64,000 nucleotides of DNA. It comes from a bacterium (GTDB taxonomy: Bacteria > Actinomycetota > Acidimicrobiia > Acidimicrobiales > Bin134). Below the pieces are notes generated by a model, which ran no database searches, had not been told where the DNA came from, and was given only the letters and a program-made list of their open reading frames with translations. The position numbers and the translations under genes were made by a program. The stretch is from NCBI GenBank assembly GCA_026705465.1, contig JAPPAP010000003.1, positions 1-64,000 on the forward strand. Reading direction: 5' to 3'. Below are positions 26,019 to 34,664 of this stretch, piece by piece (positions within the stretch are counted from its first letter, which is position 1; every line of letters starts with the position of its first letter).

Positions 26019-28325
26019 TCATTCGAAGCGGGAGCCCATTTGCTTGAGGATTTGGGTGGTGTGGATGGCGGCCATGCGGCCTTGTTCGCCGGGGGTGTAA
26101 GTGACCGACTCGATGGTGTTGGTGTAGGGGAAGGGTCCGTGGCGCTCGTAGACCTCCCATGAGACGGGGGAGCGGCGGTCGATTCCCACGTCGATGCCCT
26201 CGAATGGGGCCATGGTCCACATGCCGGTGAACCCCTCGCCGGCATCCTTCTCGACGCCGTCCACCAGCACCCGCAGATCCCAGGCGAACCCGTCGGTGAT
26301 GGTGAAGTCGAGCCTTACGGTGCGCCGGCCCTCGTCCAGCGGGCCTCCCGACAGGTGCCGCATATGGCCGTAGCCGTTGTGGACATAGACCACCTCGCCG
26401 CCCTCGACGTAGCAGGCGTAGCCGCCGCCCTGGTCGCCGTGGGCTACCAGCATTCCCTCGTCGCCGGAGGCGTAGTCGAACTCGATGTCCACGGTGAACG
26501 AGCGGGCCTGGACCATCTTCATGCTGCGGTAGCGCTCCAGGGTGTCGGTGCCGGGCACGATCCGCACCGGTGTCTCGTACACCTCCTCCGACGGCGGTCG
26601 CTGCACGAACTTGAGCATCGACCCCTCGTCCAGCGGGTACACCTGGTAGCGGTGGGCAGCCGCCTCCCAGGCATCGATGAGCTCTTGGCGCTTGGCGGGC
26701 TCGGCCTCCGACAGGTCCACCGTCTCGGTGGGATCGTCGGCCAGGTTGTACACCTCCCACTCGTGGTCGCCGAACGGCGTCATGGGCAGATGCAGGGTGA
26801 CCGCCTCCCAGCCGTCGCGGTAGAAGCCCCGGTGGCCGATCTGCTCGTAGTACTGCTCGGTGTGGTGCTCGGCGGCCTCGGCGTCGGCGAGCGTGGGGGC
26901 GAAGCTGGCCCCCACCAGGGGCCCCTTCAGCGGCTGGCCGTTGCGCTCGGTGGGGGCTTGGAGCCCGACGATGTCGAGCACGGTGGGCAGCACGTCGGTG
27001 ATGTGCAGGTACTGGCGGCGGAATCCGCCGGGGTCGGCAATCCGCTCGGGCCACGACGAGATCATGGCCACTTGGTGGCCGCCGGCGTGGGTGTTGATCT
27101 TGTACAGCCGGAAGGGGGTGTTGCCGGCCATGGCCCACCCCCGGGGATAGTGGGCCAAGGTCTGGGGCCCGCCCAGCAGGTCGAGTCGGGCGTGATCGGC
27201 GTCGACATCGCCCTGGGTGGGCGACAGGATCTCGAAGTACTGCGAGCAGCCGGTGTCCTCGCCCTCCCGGGAGGCCCCGTTGTCGGAGGTGAACAGCACC
27301 AGCGTGTTGTCCCACTCGCCCAACTCCTCGAGCGCGGCCCGCAGCCGCCCGAAGTTCTGGTCAACGTTGTCCACCATGGCGGCGAACACCTCCATGTAGC
27401 GGGCGAACACCTCCTTTTGGGTAGTGGAGAGCTCGTCCCAAGGGGTGACGTCGTTGCGCTCCTCGGAGTTGCGGGGCGGCAGCGTGGTGTCGGCGTCGAA
27501 GATGCCCAGCTCGATCTGGCGTTGGAAGCGGCGCTCGCGAATCTCGTCCCAGCCGGCGTCGTAGGCCCCCCGGTACTTGTCGATGTCGGCCTGCTTGGCC
27601 TGGAGCGGGGCGTGGACCGCCCCGTGCGACAGGTATAGGAAGAACGGCTGGTCGGGTCGGGCCGCCTTCTGCTCCCGCACCATGCCGATGGCCTCGTCGG
27701 TGATGTCGTCGGTGAAGTAGTAGTCGTCGGGGTACTGGTCGGTGCGCACCACGCTGTTGTCGCGGACCAGCCGGTGGGGGTGGTGGAAGTTGGTGAACCC
27801 GTCGAGGAAGCCGTAGTAGTGGTCGAATCCCCGCTGGAGCGGCCACGAGTGCCGGGGCCCCACCAGGTTGGAGTCTTTGCACAGGTGCCACTTGCCCACC
27901 ATGAAGGTGGCGTAGCCCGCGCTCCGCAGGATCTCGGCCACGGTGGCGCAGTGCTCGGTGAGTTCGGATGTGTAGCCGGGGTAGCCGGGGTCGGAGTGGC
28001 ACACGTGGCCCACCCCCACGTCGTGGTGGTTGAGCCCGGTGAGCAGCGACGCCCGGGTGGGCGAGCACATGGGGTTGACGTGGAAGTTGAGATAGCGCAG
28101 CCCCTCGGCCGCCATGCGGTCGATGTGGGGAGTGTCGATCTCCGAGCCGTAGCAGCCCAGATCGGCAAAGCCCAGGTCGTCCAGCAGCACCACCACGATG
28201 TTGGGCGCCCCCTCGGGCGCCCGCACTGCCTCGGGCCACCACGGGTCGGATCCCGCTATGGTGCGCCCCGCTCTTCCCTCCCAGCCCTCATACGGCTCGT
28301 GCCTGCCCGCGGTGTCGTCGCTCAT
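26019..28325 (-). CDS. Arylsulfatase-type sulfatase
   Basis: 768 residues of the sulfatase/alkaline phosphatase superfamily. 'IVVVLLDDLGFADLGCYG' carries the metal-binding Asp pair. The signature 'CSPTRASLLTG' has Cys ~87, the residue converted to formylglycine. 'VGKWHLC' and 'FTSDNGASREG' are other active-site segments. The C-terminal ~200 residues form a beta-sandwich typical of large arylsulfatases. No signal peptide is visible, so it may act in the cytoplasm. It would release sulfate from an organic sulfate ester; the substrate is unknown. A formylglycine-generating enzyme is not encoded in the window. Confidence 0.9.
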   Translation of the reverse strand: MSDDTAGRHEPYEGWEGRAGRTIAGSDPWWPEAVRAPEGAPNIVVVLLDDLGFADLGCYGSEIDTPHIDRMAAEGLRYLNFHVNPMCSPTRASLLTGLNHHDVGVGHVCHSDPGYPGYTSELTEHCATVAEILRSAGYATFMVGKWHLCKDSNLVGPRHSWPLQRGFDHYYGFLDGFTNFHHPHRLVRDNSVVRTDQYPDDYYFTDDITDEAIGMVREQKAARPDQPFFLYLSHGAVHAPLQAKQADIDKYRGAYDAGWDEIRERRFQRQIELGIFDADTTLPPRNSEERNDVTPWDELSTTQKEVFARYMEVFAAMVDNVDQNFGRLRAALEELGEWDNTLVLFTSDNGASREGEDTGCSQYFEILSPTQGDVDADHARLDLLGGPQTLAHYPRGWAMAGNTPFRLYKINTHAGGHQVAMISSWPERIADPGGFRRQYLHITDVLPTVLDIVGLQAPTERNGQPLKGPLVGASFAPTLADAEAAEHHTEQYYEQIGHRGFYRDGWEAVTLHLPMTPFGDHEWEVYNLADDPTETVDLSEAEPAKRQELIDAWEAAAHRYQVYPLDEGSMLKFVQRPPSEEVYETPVRIVPGTDTLERYRSMKMVQARSFTVDIEFDYASGDEGMLVAHGDQGGGYACYVEGGEVVYVHNGYGHMRHLSGGPLDEGRRTVRLDFTITDGFAWDLRVLVDGVEKDAGEGFTGMWTMAPFEGIDVGIDRRSPVSWEVYERHGPFPYTNTIESVTYTPGEQGRMAAIHTTQILKQMGSRFE

Positions 28326-28335
28326 CGGATCTCCG

Positions 28336-29118
28336 TCAGTCCATCGAGAACTCGGGGTTGAGGGTGATCACCCAGAAAATGGCCCCTTGGTTGTCCATGA
28401 GCTGGGCCATGCGCCCTGGCGGCATGTCCATGGGCGGCACGGTCATCGAGCCCCCCAGGCTCTGGCACTGGGCGACGGTGGCGTCGCAGTCGTCTACCGC
28501 GAAGTACACCGACCAGTGAGTGGGGATTCCCTCCATGTACGGAGGACCGGCGCTGCCGATCATGTCCTCTCCCCGGCGGATGCCCACCATCTCGTTCATG
28601 CCCAAGGGCATCGAGGTCCAGCCCAACACCTCGGAGTAGAACGCCATGGCCGCGTCCACATCGGAGGAGACCAGCTCGTTCCAGCACTGGGTGCCGTGCT
28701 CATCCCTCAGGTGGGCGCCCTGGTGGTCGATCGGCTCCCACAGCACCACTACAGCGCCGGTGGGATCGGCCACCACCGCCAGCTTGCCGGCCTGCGACGC
28801 CTGCATGACCGGTCCCATCGGGGTGCCCCCGGCGGGCGCCACCTTGGCCAGAGCGGCGTCGATGTCGTCCACCTTGATGTAGGTCTCCCACACGTTGGGA
28901 ATGCCGGCTTGGGCCATCTCCGGCGGCTTTTCCATCAGCCCCACCACTGGGCGGTCGTTCTTCAGCCCCAGGGTGTAGACGTTGCCGCTGTCGTCGGTCT
29001 CATCCAGAAAGCTCAATCCAAACAGCGCCGAATAGAACTCCTTGGCTGTTTCGGGATCGTCAGCGCACAAGTCGACCCAGTTGAACTCCCCGTGGGCATA
29101 GCTGTCCCGCTCAGGCAT
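28336..29118 (-). CDS. Two-domain VOC (glyoxalase/dioxygenase fold) protein
   Basis: 260 residues with two vicinal-oxygen-chelate domains. The first is 'FNWVDLCADDPETAKEFYSALFGLSF' to 'VVADPTGAVVVLWEP', the second 'CWNELVSSDVDAAMAFYSEVLGW' to 'LMDNQGAIFWVITL'. Members bind a metal or small molecules; the reaction is not predictable. It lies 10 bp upstream of the sulfatase on the same strand, so both are probably translated from one transcript. Confidence 0.85.
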   Translation of the reverse strand: MPERDSYAHGEFNWVDLCADDPETAKEFYSALFGLSFLDETDDSGNVYTLGLKNDRPVVGLMEKPPEMAQAGIPNVWETYIKVDDIDAALAKVAPAGGTPMGPVMQASQAGKLAVVADPTGAVVVLWEPIDHQGAHLRDEHGTQCWNELVSSDVDAAMAFYSEVLGWTSMPLGMNEMVGIRRGEDMIGSAGPPYMEGIPTHWSVYFAVDDCDATVAQCQSLGGSMTVPPMDMPPGRMAQLMDNQGAIFWVITLNPEFSMD

Positions 29119-29169
29119 GGTGGCTCTCCTCTCGCCTGACCTCGGTTGAATTTCAGGCAGCGTATAGGT

Positions 29170-29766
29170 TCAGATGGCGTCGCCCACATTGGTTCTGCGG
29201 GCGGCGATGGCCCAGGTCAACAGGGCCAAGATCGCCAGGGGATCGAGGACATTCCACGCCGTTGCTTCCCAGATGAAGAAGTAGGCGAAGATGAACACCG
29301 CCACGGCCAGGCCGGTGGCGATGACGGCGGCGATGAGGGTGAAGGGGTTGGCCGGCTCCATGCCCTGGCGCTGGGCCATGACCCGGCGCCACCCGGTGCA
29401 GATGGCCACGGTGGCACATGCGATGAACAGCGGGTCGACGGTGTTCCAGAGGTTGTTGCTGTCCTTGAAGACGTCGGTGTATTGGTTGAGCAGGAATGCC
29501 ATGGCCAGCGACGACAGGCACAGCGAGCGAATCCACGGCACTTTGCTGGTGTTGCGCCACAGCAGCCACACGCCGACGATGGAGAACACGACAGGACCGA
29601 TCTGCCAGAGCTGCCACTTCCAATTGTCGGACAGCTCGGTGTCGGGGTCGACCATGACCGATCGCTCGGTCCACGTGAAGACGGTGACAACCAGGATGCC
29701 CGCCGCGATGAAGGAGTCGATCACTCCCAGATCCCGCCGTCGGAAGATGTGCTCAATCATGCTCAT
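29170..29766 (-). CDS. Six-helix membrane protein of unknown function
   Basis: 198 residues with about six hydrophobic segments ('FIAAGILVVTVF', 'VVFSIVGVWLLW', 'SLAMAFLLNQY', 'LFIACATVAIC', 'LIAAVIATGLAVAVFIFAY', 'LAILALLTWAIAA'). Family not recognised. Its start overlaps the stop of the amidohydrolase gene by four bases (ATGA at 29763-29766), implying translational coupling. A second in-frame ATG is at 29760. Confidence 0.7.
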   Translation of the reverse strand: MSMIEHIFRRRDLGVIDSFIAAGILVVTVFTWTERSVMVDPDTELSDNWKWQLWQIGPVVFSIVGVWLLWRNTSKVPWIRSLCLSSLAMAFLLNQYTDVFKDSNNLWNTVDPLFIACATVAICTGWRRVMAQRQGMEPANPFTLIAAVIATGLAVAVFIFAYFFIWEATAWNVLDPLAILALLTWAIAARRTNVGDAI

Positions 29767-30659
29767 GCCATATTGAACACCCGCAGGGCGTTCTCCCGCA
29801 GGAATTGCGGCCAAACATGGTCGCGAAATCCCACATCGCGCATCTCGGTCATGATCCGCTCCAGCGACAGCCCCGAGGGAAAGTAGCCGGCGTACATCAC
29901 CTTCTCGGCCCCCCGGGTGTTGGCGTAGTCGATGATGGCCTTGGGGTAGTGCTTGGGGGCGAACGCCGAGGTGGAGTAGTGCAGCCCCGGCCACTTCAGC
30001 ATGAGCTTCACCATGAGGTCTTCCCACGGCTCGGAGCCGTGGCGGGTGACCAGCACCAGCTCGGGGAAGTCGTAGCACACCTGATCGAGGTGCTCGACGT
30101 GCTGGGGGTCGAACGGGAACCGTGGGCCGGGCACCCCGGCATTGATGCACATGGGGATCTCCAGCTCGCAGCATGTTGCGTAGATGGGGTACATCAGCGG
30201 TTCGTTGATGTTGACTTGGGGGTGCAGCCCGGTGGGAAAACAGGCCGCGGCGATCACGCCGAGCTCATCCACCGCTCGGCGTAGATCCCGCACCGCCTTT
30301 ACGCCGTGATTGGGGTCCACCAGGTAGCTGCCGTGGAGGCGGTCGGGGTGCTCTGTGACCCCTCGGGTACCCCAAGTGTCGCCGAAGTTCACCGGCAACA
30401 GCCCCTTGTCGATGCCCCAGCGGTCCATCTCGGCCAGCAGATAGGCGATGAAGTCCACCGTGCCGTCCACCTGGGGCAGGTCTTTGAACATGTAGGCTGC
30501 GCCGTGGCCGAAGCTGCGGCTCTCCTCGTCCTTCAGCAGTCCTTGGAAGTTGGCGTACCAGGCATCCCGATCGGAGGGCACGCCCAGCATGAGGTCGACC
30601 ACCCCGATGCCGTCAATTGGGTGGGGGGCCATCGGGTGAGCTTCAGGCTCGGAGGCCAT
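29763..30659 (-). CDS. Amidohydrolase-family (TIM-barrel) protein
   Basis: 298 residues of the amidohydro_2 group (relatives of ACMSD-type decarboxylases and hydrolases). 'LVLVTRHGSEPWEDLMVKLMLKWPGLHYSTSA' is the usual segment with the barrel His. The C-terminal metal Asp, usually in a 'GSDxP' loop, reads 'YAGYFPSG' here, so a metal ligand may be missing. The start lies directly next to the stop of the class II aldolase gene (30660). Substrate unknown. Confidence 0.8.
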   Translation of the reverse strand: MASEPEAHPMAPHPIDGIGVVDLMLGVPSDRDAWYANFQGLLKDEESRSFGHGAAYMFKDLPQVDGTVDFIAYLLAEMDRWGIDKGLLPVNFGDTWGTRGVTEHPDRLHGSYLVDPNHGVKAVRDLRRAVDELGVIAAACFPTGLHPQVNINEPLMYPIYATCCELEIPMCINAGVPGPRFPFDPQHVEHLDQVCYDFPELVLVTRHGSEPWEDLMVKLMLKWPGLHYSTSAFAPKHYPKAIIDYANTRGAEKVMYAGYFPSGLSLERIMTEMRDVGFRDHVWPQFLRENALRVFNMA

Positions 30660-31379
30660 TTAGCCCGCGAGTGTTTCGAACAGATCGGCGTCGGTTTTGC
30701 GCAGCCGGCGGTAGTTGGCCTCCCACATCATTGGGATGAAGTACTTGTGGTACGCCTGCTTGGCCCGGGCGGCCTCGGCCTCGGGCATCTCATGGCCCCC
30801 CACCACCTGCGCCTCGTAGTGGGCCCGGGCCGAGGTTTCATAGGCGATGGCCTTGATGGTGGCCTCCTCCAGGGAGGGGCACACAAAGCAGGCGCCGTGG
30901 TTGCCGATGAGCACCACCGATCGCCGGCCCAGCGCCTCGGCCATGCGGGGGCCGTCCACCGGGTTGTCGATGCCGTTGTCGGCGTAGTGGGCCTGCTCTT
31001 GGTAGAACAGGCAGGCGTCGGCCGAGTACAGCCCGATGTCCTTGCCGGTGGTCGACAGCACCTCCACGTAGTGGGAGTGGGTGTGGATCACCGAGTTGGC
31101 GTCGGGGCGGGCCTCGTAGAACCCGGCGTGGAACCGCACCGCCGGAGAGGCCGGGGTGTCGCCGTCCAACAGGTTGAGCTCCATGTCGTAGCAGTTCACG
31201 TCGCTGGGCAGCGTTTCGCTGAAATAGCCGAACGGCGACACCCAGAAGGCGTCGGAGCGCTCGGGGTCGCGCACCGAAACGTGGCCCGCCACTCGGCTCT
31301 CGCACCCCTCCCGGCCCAGGATGCGCCTCGCTGCGGCCACTTGGAAGGCGGGGTGGTCTTCGGCCCAGGTCTTGGTCAT
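30660..31379 (-). CDS. Class II aldolase/adducin family protein
   Basis: 239 residues. The metal-binding His cluster is seen in 'VIHTHSHYVEVLS', with a further His in 'VLIGNHGACFV'. The pattern 'RRILGREGCESRVAGHVSVRDP' is typical of the family. It is part of a tight minus-strand run: the amidohydrolase at 31388-32491 lies 8 bp before it, and it abuts the amidohydrolase at 29763-30659. It probably acts on the same substrate series. Confidence 0.85.
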   Translation of the reverse strand: MTKTWAEDHPAFQVAAARRILGREGCESRVAGHVSVRDPERSDAFWVSPFGYFSETLPSDVNCYDMELNLLDGDTPASPAVRFHAGFYEARPDANSVIHTHSHYVEVLSTTGKDIGLYSADACLFYQEQAHYADNGIDNPVDGPRMAEALGRRSVVLIGNHGACFVCPSLEEATIKAIAYETSARAHYEAQVVGGHEMPEAEAARAKQAYHKYFIPMMWEANYRRLRKTDADLFETLAG

Positions 31380-31387
31380 CGGTCCTC

Positions 31388-32491
31388 CTAAACCTGGATG
31401 TCGTAGAGCTGGCGGACGTTGCCCGACACAATGGCGTGGCGCACATCGTCGGTGGCGTCGGCGAAGTGCTCGGCGATCACCGACTGGCTATTGGGCCACG
31501 TGGAAACGTGGTGGGGGAAGTCGTTGCCCCACATCATGGTCTCGGTGCCGATGATGTCGCGGGCGGCCACCCCGGTGAGATCTCGCATAAACGTCACCCG
31601 GAAGTTCTGGCGCCAGTAGTGGGAGGGCTCCTGCTCGCAGTTCATGTCCTTGAGGAGTTGGGCGTGGCGGTGGAACCAGTAGTCGGCCCGCTCCAGCAGG
31701 TTGCCGGCCCAGCCCACGTCGTTCTCGGCCGACACAATCTTCAGATCGGGGAAGCGGTCGAACACGCCGCCGAATATGAGGTCGAGCACCACCTCCTGGA
31801 TGTCCACCGTTTGCAGTACCGACCGGGTGGACGTGCCCTGGTCCCAGGCCTTGTCGGGGTCGCGGGTGGTGGCGGCGTGCAGGTTCACCGGCATGGAATG
31901 CTCTACCGCCGCGGCCCACAGCGGGTCGAACGCCGGATCCTGGTAGGGGTTGTCCTCGCCGTTGACCACCGGGATCATCACGCCTTTGAGCCCCATGTCC
32001 CGGCACCGCTTGATCTCCTTGGCCGCCCGCTCCAAGTCCACCGGCGACAGCAGGGCGATGCCCACGAAGGTGTCGGGTATCTGGCTGACGAACTCGCCAA
32101 CCCAGGTGTTGTAGGCCTCGAACAGGGCCCACTGGAACTCCACGTCTTGGATGGGGTACATCTGCATGGCGATGGTGGGGTACAGCACCTCGCCGGTCAC
32201 GCCATCGGTGTGCAGCGCCTCCATGCGGACCTCGGGATCCCAGCCCACGTCGGGCACATCCTCGTCCCAGCGGCCCTTGGCCCGCACGTTGTCGTCGGTG
32301 CGCATGCATCCGGCCAGCAGCCCCACCGGAGGCAGCCGGGCCTGGTCGCACACCAGCCGGTCGGTGGTCTCCTCGTGGACCAGGCGGGGGGCCCGATCCC
32401 GGTAGGCCTCCACCGTGTAGATCTGCCACAGGTCGTGGGGCTCGATCACATGGGAGTCGGCGGAGAATACGTCGAAGCCGTTGTCGCTCAT
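31388..32491 (-). CDS. Amidohydrolase-family metal-dependent hydrolase
   Basis: 367 residues. It opens with 'FSADSHVIEPHDLW', the usual start of amidohydro_2 proteins related to 2-amino-3-carboxymuconate semialdehyde decarboxylase. 'MWGNDFPHHVSTWPNS' carries the C-terminal Asp ligand, in contrast to the neighbour at 29763-30659. The ATG at 32491 was chosen because the conserved opening follows it; an in-frame extension to 32587 overlaps the divergent gene. It is the first gene of the minus-strand operon that runs to the sulfatase. Confidence 0.85.
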   Translation of the reverse strand: MSDNGFDVFSADSHVIEPHDLWQIYTVEAYRDRAPRLVHEETTDRLVCDQARLPPVGLLAGCMRTDDNVRAKGRWDEDVPDVGWDPEVRMEALHTDGVTGEVLYPTIAMQMYPIQDVEFQWALFEAYNTWVGEFVSQIPDTFVGIALLSPVDLERAAKEIKRCRDMGLKGVMIPVVNGEDNPYQDPAFDPLWAAAVEHSMPVNLHAATTRDPDKAWDQGTSTRSVLQTVDIQEVVLDLIFGGVFDRFPDLKIVSAENDVGWAGNLLERADYWFHRHAQLLKDMNCEQEPSHYWRQNFRVTFMRDLTGVAARDIIGTETMMWGNDFPHHVSTWPNSQSVIAEHFADATDDVRHAIVSGNVRQLYDIQV

Positions 32492-32562
32492 CGCCTCCGA
32501 TGTTATGGGAACGCTGTAGAAGCCGCCTATCGCCGGGGGAGTAGGGGAATGGGAGGGATATC

Positions 32563-33435
32563 GTGACCGACGTGAGCATTTGTGCATTTATCGGACTGGG
32601 CAATATGGGCTACCCCATGGCCGGGCACTTGGTGGCCGCTGGCCATGAGGTGCGGGTGTTCAACCGGACCGCGGCGGTGGCCGAGCGCTGGGCAGAGCAG
32701 CACAGCGGAACCGTTTGCGCCACGCCGGCCGAGGCGGCCGACGGGGCCGAGTTCGTGTTCACCTGTGTGGGGGCCGACGACGACTTACGGGGGGTGGTTC
32801 TGGGTGACACCGGCGCGCTGAGCACGATGACCGCGGGCTCGGTGCTAGTGGATCACACCACCGCCTCGGCTGACGTGGCCCGAGAGCTGGCCGAGGTATG
32901 TGCGGAGCGGCGGATCGGCTGGCTGGACGCCCCCATCTCCGGAGGACAGGCCGGGGCCGAGAACGGCGTGTTGACCGTGATGTGTGGCGGTGAGCTTGAG
33001 CACTTCGATGCCGCCCAACCAGTGATCGACTCCTACGCCTCGGCGGTTACCCTCATGGGTCCGGCCGGATCGGGCCAGCTCACCAAAATGGTCAACCAGA
33101 TCCTGTGTGCTGGCGCGGTTCAGGGCGCGGCCGAGGCGCTGGCCTTCGGTGAGCGAGCTGGACTCGACATGGAGCGGGTGCTGGCCGCGGTGACCAAGGG
33201 GGCGGCCGGCTCGTGGTACCTCCAGAACCGGGGTCACACCATGGTGGCCGACGAGTTCGACTTCGGCTTCGCCATCGACTGGATGATCAAAGACCTGGGC
33301 CTGGTGGCCGACGCCGCCGCTGAACTCGGCGCCCCCATCCCTCTCGTCGAGCTCTGCCAGCGCTACACCGAGGCAACCGCCGCTGCCGGCGAAAACCGCC
33401 TCGACACCACCGCCATCATCCGCCGCTACCGATAG
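32563..33435 (+). CDS. 3-hydroxyisobutyrate dehydrogenase-family NAD(P) oxidoreductase
   Basis: 290 residues of the beta-hydroxyacid dehydrogenase family. Visible are the nucleotide-binding 'FIGLGNMGYPMA', the substrate segment 'DAPISGGQAGAENG' and the catalytic Lys in 'GSGQLTKMVNQ'. It oxidises a beta-hydroxyacid such as 3-hydroxyisobutyrate, tartronate semialdehyde or a relative. The start is GTG at 32563 after a GGGAGG ribosome site. It diverges from the amidohydrolase operon with 71 bp between the starts, so shared regulation is possible. Confidence 0.9.
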   Translation: MTDVSICAFIGLGNMGYPMAGHLVAAGHEVRVFNRTAAVAERWAEQHSGTVCATPAEAADGAEFVFTCVGADDDLRGVVLGDTGALSTMTAGSVLVDHTTASADVARELAEVCAERRIGWLDAPISGGQAGAENGVLTVMCGGELEHFDAAQPVIDSYASAVTLMGPAGSGQLTKMVNQILCAGAVQGAAEALAFGERAGLDMERVLAAVTKGAAGSWYLQNRGHTMVADEFDFGFAIDWMIKDLGLVADAAAELGAPIPLVELCQRYTEATAAAGENRLDTTAIIRRYR

Positions 33436-33463
33436 CGGGACCGCAGCTTAAGCGTGGCTGTTG

Positions 33464-33784
33464 TCACCCGGCGTATTTGAGGTGGGTGGGGACGAAGTCG
33501 TCGACGAACAGCATGATCTCTCCGGGTTCCAGCGGCTGGTCGTTCGGCTCGAGGTCCAGAGGCTGCACGCCTTCCAGCACTGCGCCGAGCTTGGCGGCCC
33601 GCAGAGGTTCGACTGGCAGTTCGAACGAGAAAAACCCCTCGTCATCTGTGATGGTCTCCAGCGTCGAAGCTTCGCCCGCAGTGGTTTGAACCGCTAGCCA
33701 CACTTTGACGTCAGCGACATAGGCCTGGCCGGTTACCCCAACAAGCTGGCCATTCAGGGTGCGGGCCGAAGCCTCGTCTGACAT
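33464..33784 (-). CDS. Small protein with carboxypeptidase-regulatory-like beta fold
   Basis: 106 residues. 'GQLVGVTGQAYVADVKVWLAV' followed by 'ETITDDEGFFSFELP' resembles the beta-sandwich found in carboxypeptidase regulatory or CnaB-like domains (Asp-Glu-Gly-x-Phe turn). No signal peptide is visible. Its ATG lies one base beyond the stop of the upstream HpcH aldolase, so the two are translated together. I do not recognise an enzyme; a binding or scaffold role is possible. Confidence 0.6.
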   Translation of the reverse strand: MSDEASARTLNGQLVGVTGQAYVADVKVWLAVQTTAGEASTLETITDDEGFFSFELPVEPLRAAKLGAVLEGVQPLDLEPNDQPLEPGEIMLFVDDFVPTHLKYAG

Positions 33785-33785
33785 T

Positions 33786-34610
33786 TCAGTAGAGGGACTC
33801 GCGGCCAGCAGCGCCGCTGGCGGGGGTGGTGCCGCTGAGGGCGTCGAGGACGGATTGGCGGTGGGCGGTGACGCCGGCGGAGAGAGCGGCATTGTCGGCG
33901 GTGACGGTGACCAGGCGGAATCCCTGAGCGACTCGGGTAGGGGTCAGTGTCGGGGTGGAGTGGATGCCGGGGACTACGCCGTGGTTCTGGCAGGCGGCCA
34001 CGATGGCGGCCAGGGCATCGTCGAACGACGTTTCGCCGTCGTTGTTGCCGGGGGGCAGGCCCAGGCTCACTGAAAGGTCGGCCGGGCCGACGTACACCGC
34101 GTCCACCCCAGGGGTGGACACGATGTCGTCCAGGTTCTCGAGCGCGGCCACCGTCTCCACCATGGGAATGCATTTGACCGCCTGGTTGGCCCCGGCGAAG
34201 TAGCCGGGTCCGTCGCGCAGCGCCACCCGGGTGGGGCCGAAGCTGCGAGAGCCCTCGGGGGCATAGCGGCACGACCGCACCGCGGCCTCGGCCTCGGTCC
34301 TGCTGTTGACCATGGGGATGATGACGCCCAGCGCTCCGGCATCCAGCACCCGGCCGATGATGCCCTGCTCGTTCCACGGCACCCTCACCACCGGCGTGGA
34401 GGTGCCCAGATCGATGGCGGCCAGCATGGGCAGCGCGTCGGAGTAGTCGGCAAAGCCGTGCTGCATGTCGATGCACACGTAGTCGAACCCAGCGCGGGAC
34501 ATAATCTCGCAGCTCACAGCCGTCGGCAGCCCGGCCCATGCGCCCAGCGCCGGGCGCCCCGAAGCGAAGGCCTCAGCCAGAGGATGGGGGGCGGATGCGG
34601 CGTCGCTCAT
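33786..34610 (-). CDS. HpcH/HpaI-family aldolase
   Basis: 274 residues of the class II pyruvate aldolase family. 'RAGFDYVCIDMQHGFADY' contains the active-site His. Glu in 'PMVETVAALENLDDI' and Asp in 'GPADLSVSLG' are the metal ligands. It would split 4-hydroxy-2-oxoacids into pyruvate and an aldehyde; the substrate is not predictable. It is followed one base later by a small beta-fold protein and lies just downstream of a binding protein, so it may process what that protein collects. Confidence 0.9.
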   Translation of the reverse strand: MSDAASAPHPLAEAFASGRPALGAWAGLPTAVSCEIMSRAGFDYVCIDMQHGFADYSDALPMLAAIDLGTSTPVVRVPWNEQGIIGRVLDAGALGVIIPMVNSRTEAEAAVRSCRYAPEGSRSFGPTRVALRDGPGYFAGANQAVKCIPMVETVAALENLDDIVSTPGVDAVYVGPADLSVSLGLPPGNNDGETSFDDALAAIVAACQNHGVVPGIHSTPTLTPTRVAQGFRLVTVTADNAALSAGVTAHRQSVLDALSGTTPASGAAGRESLY

Positions 34611-34664
34611 GGCCGCAACCGTATCCCTCGAAGCAAAAGTCCAGTCATTCAGTTTGAGGCCGGA

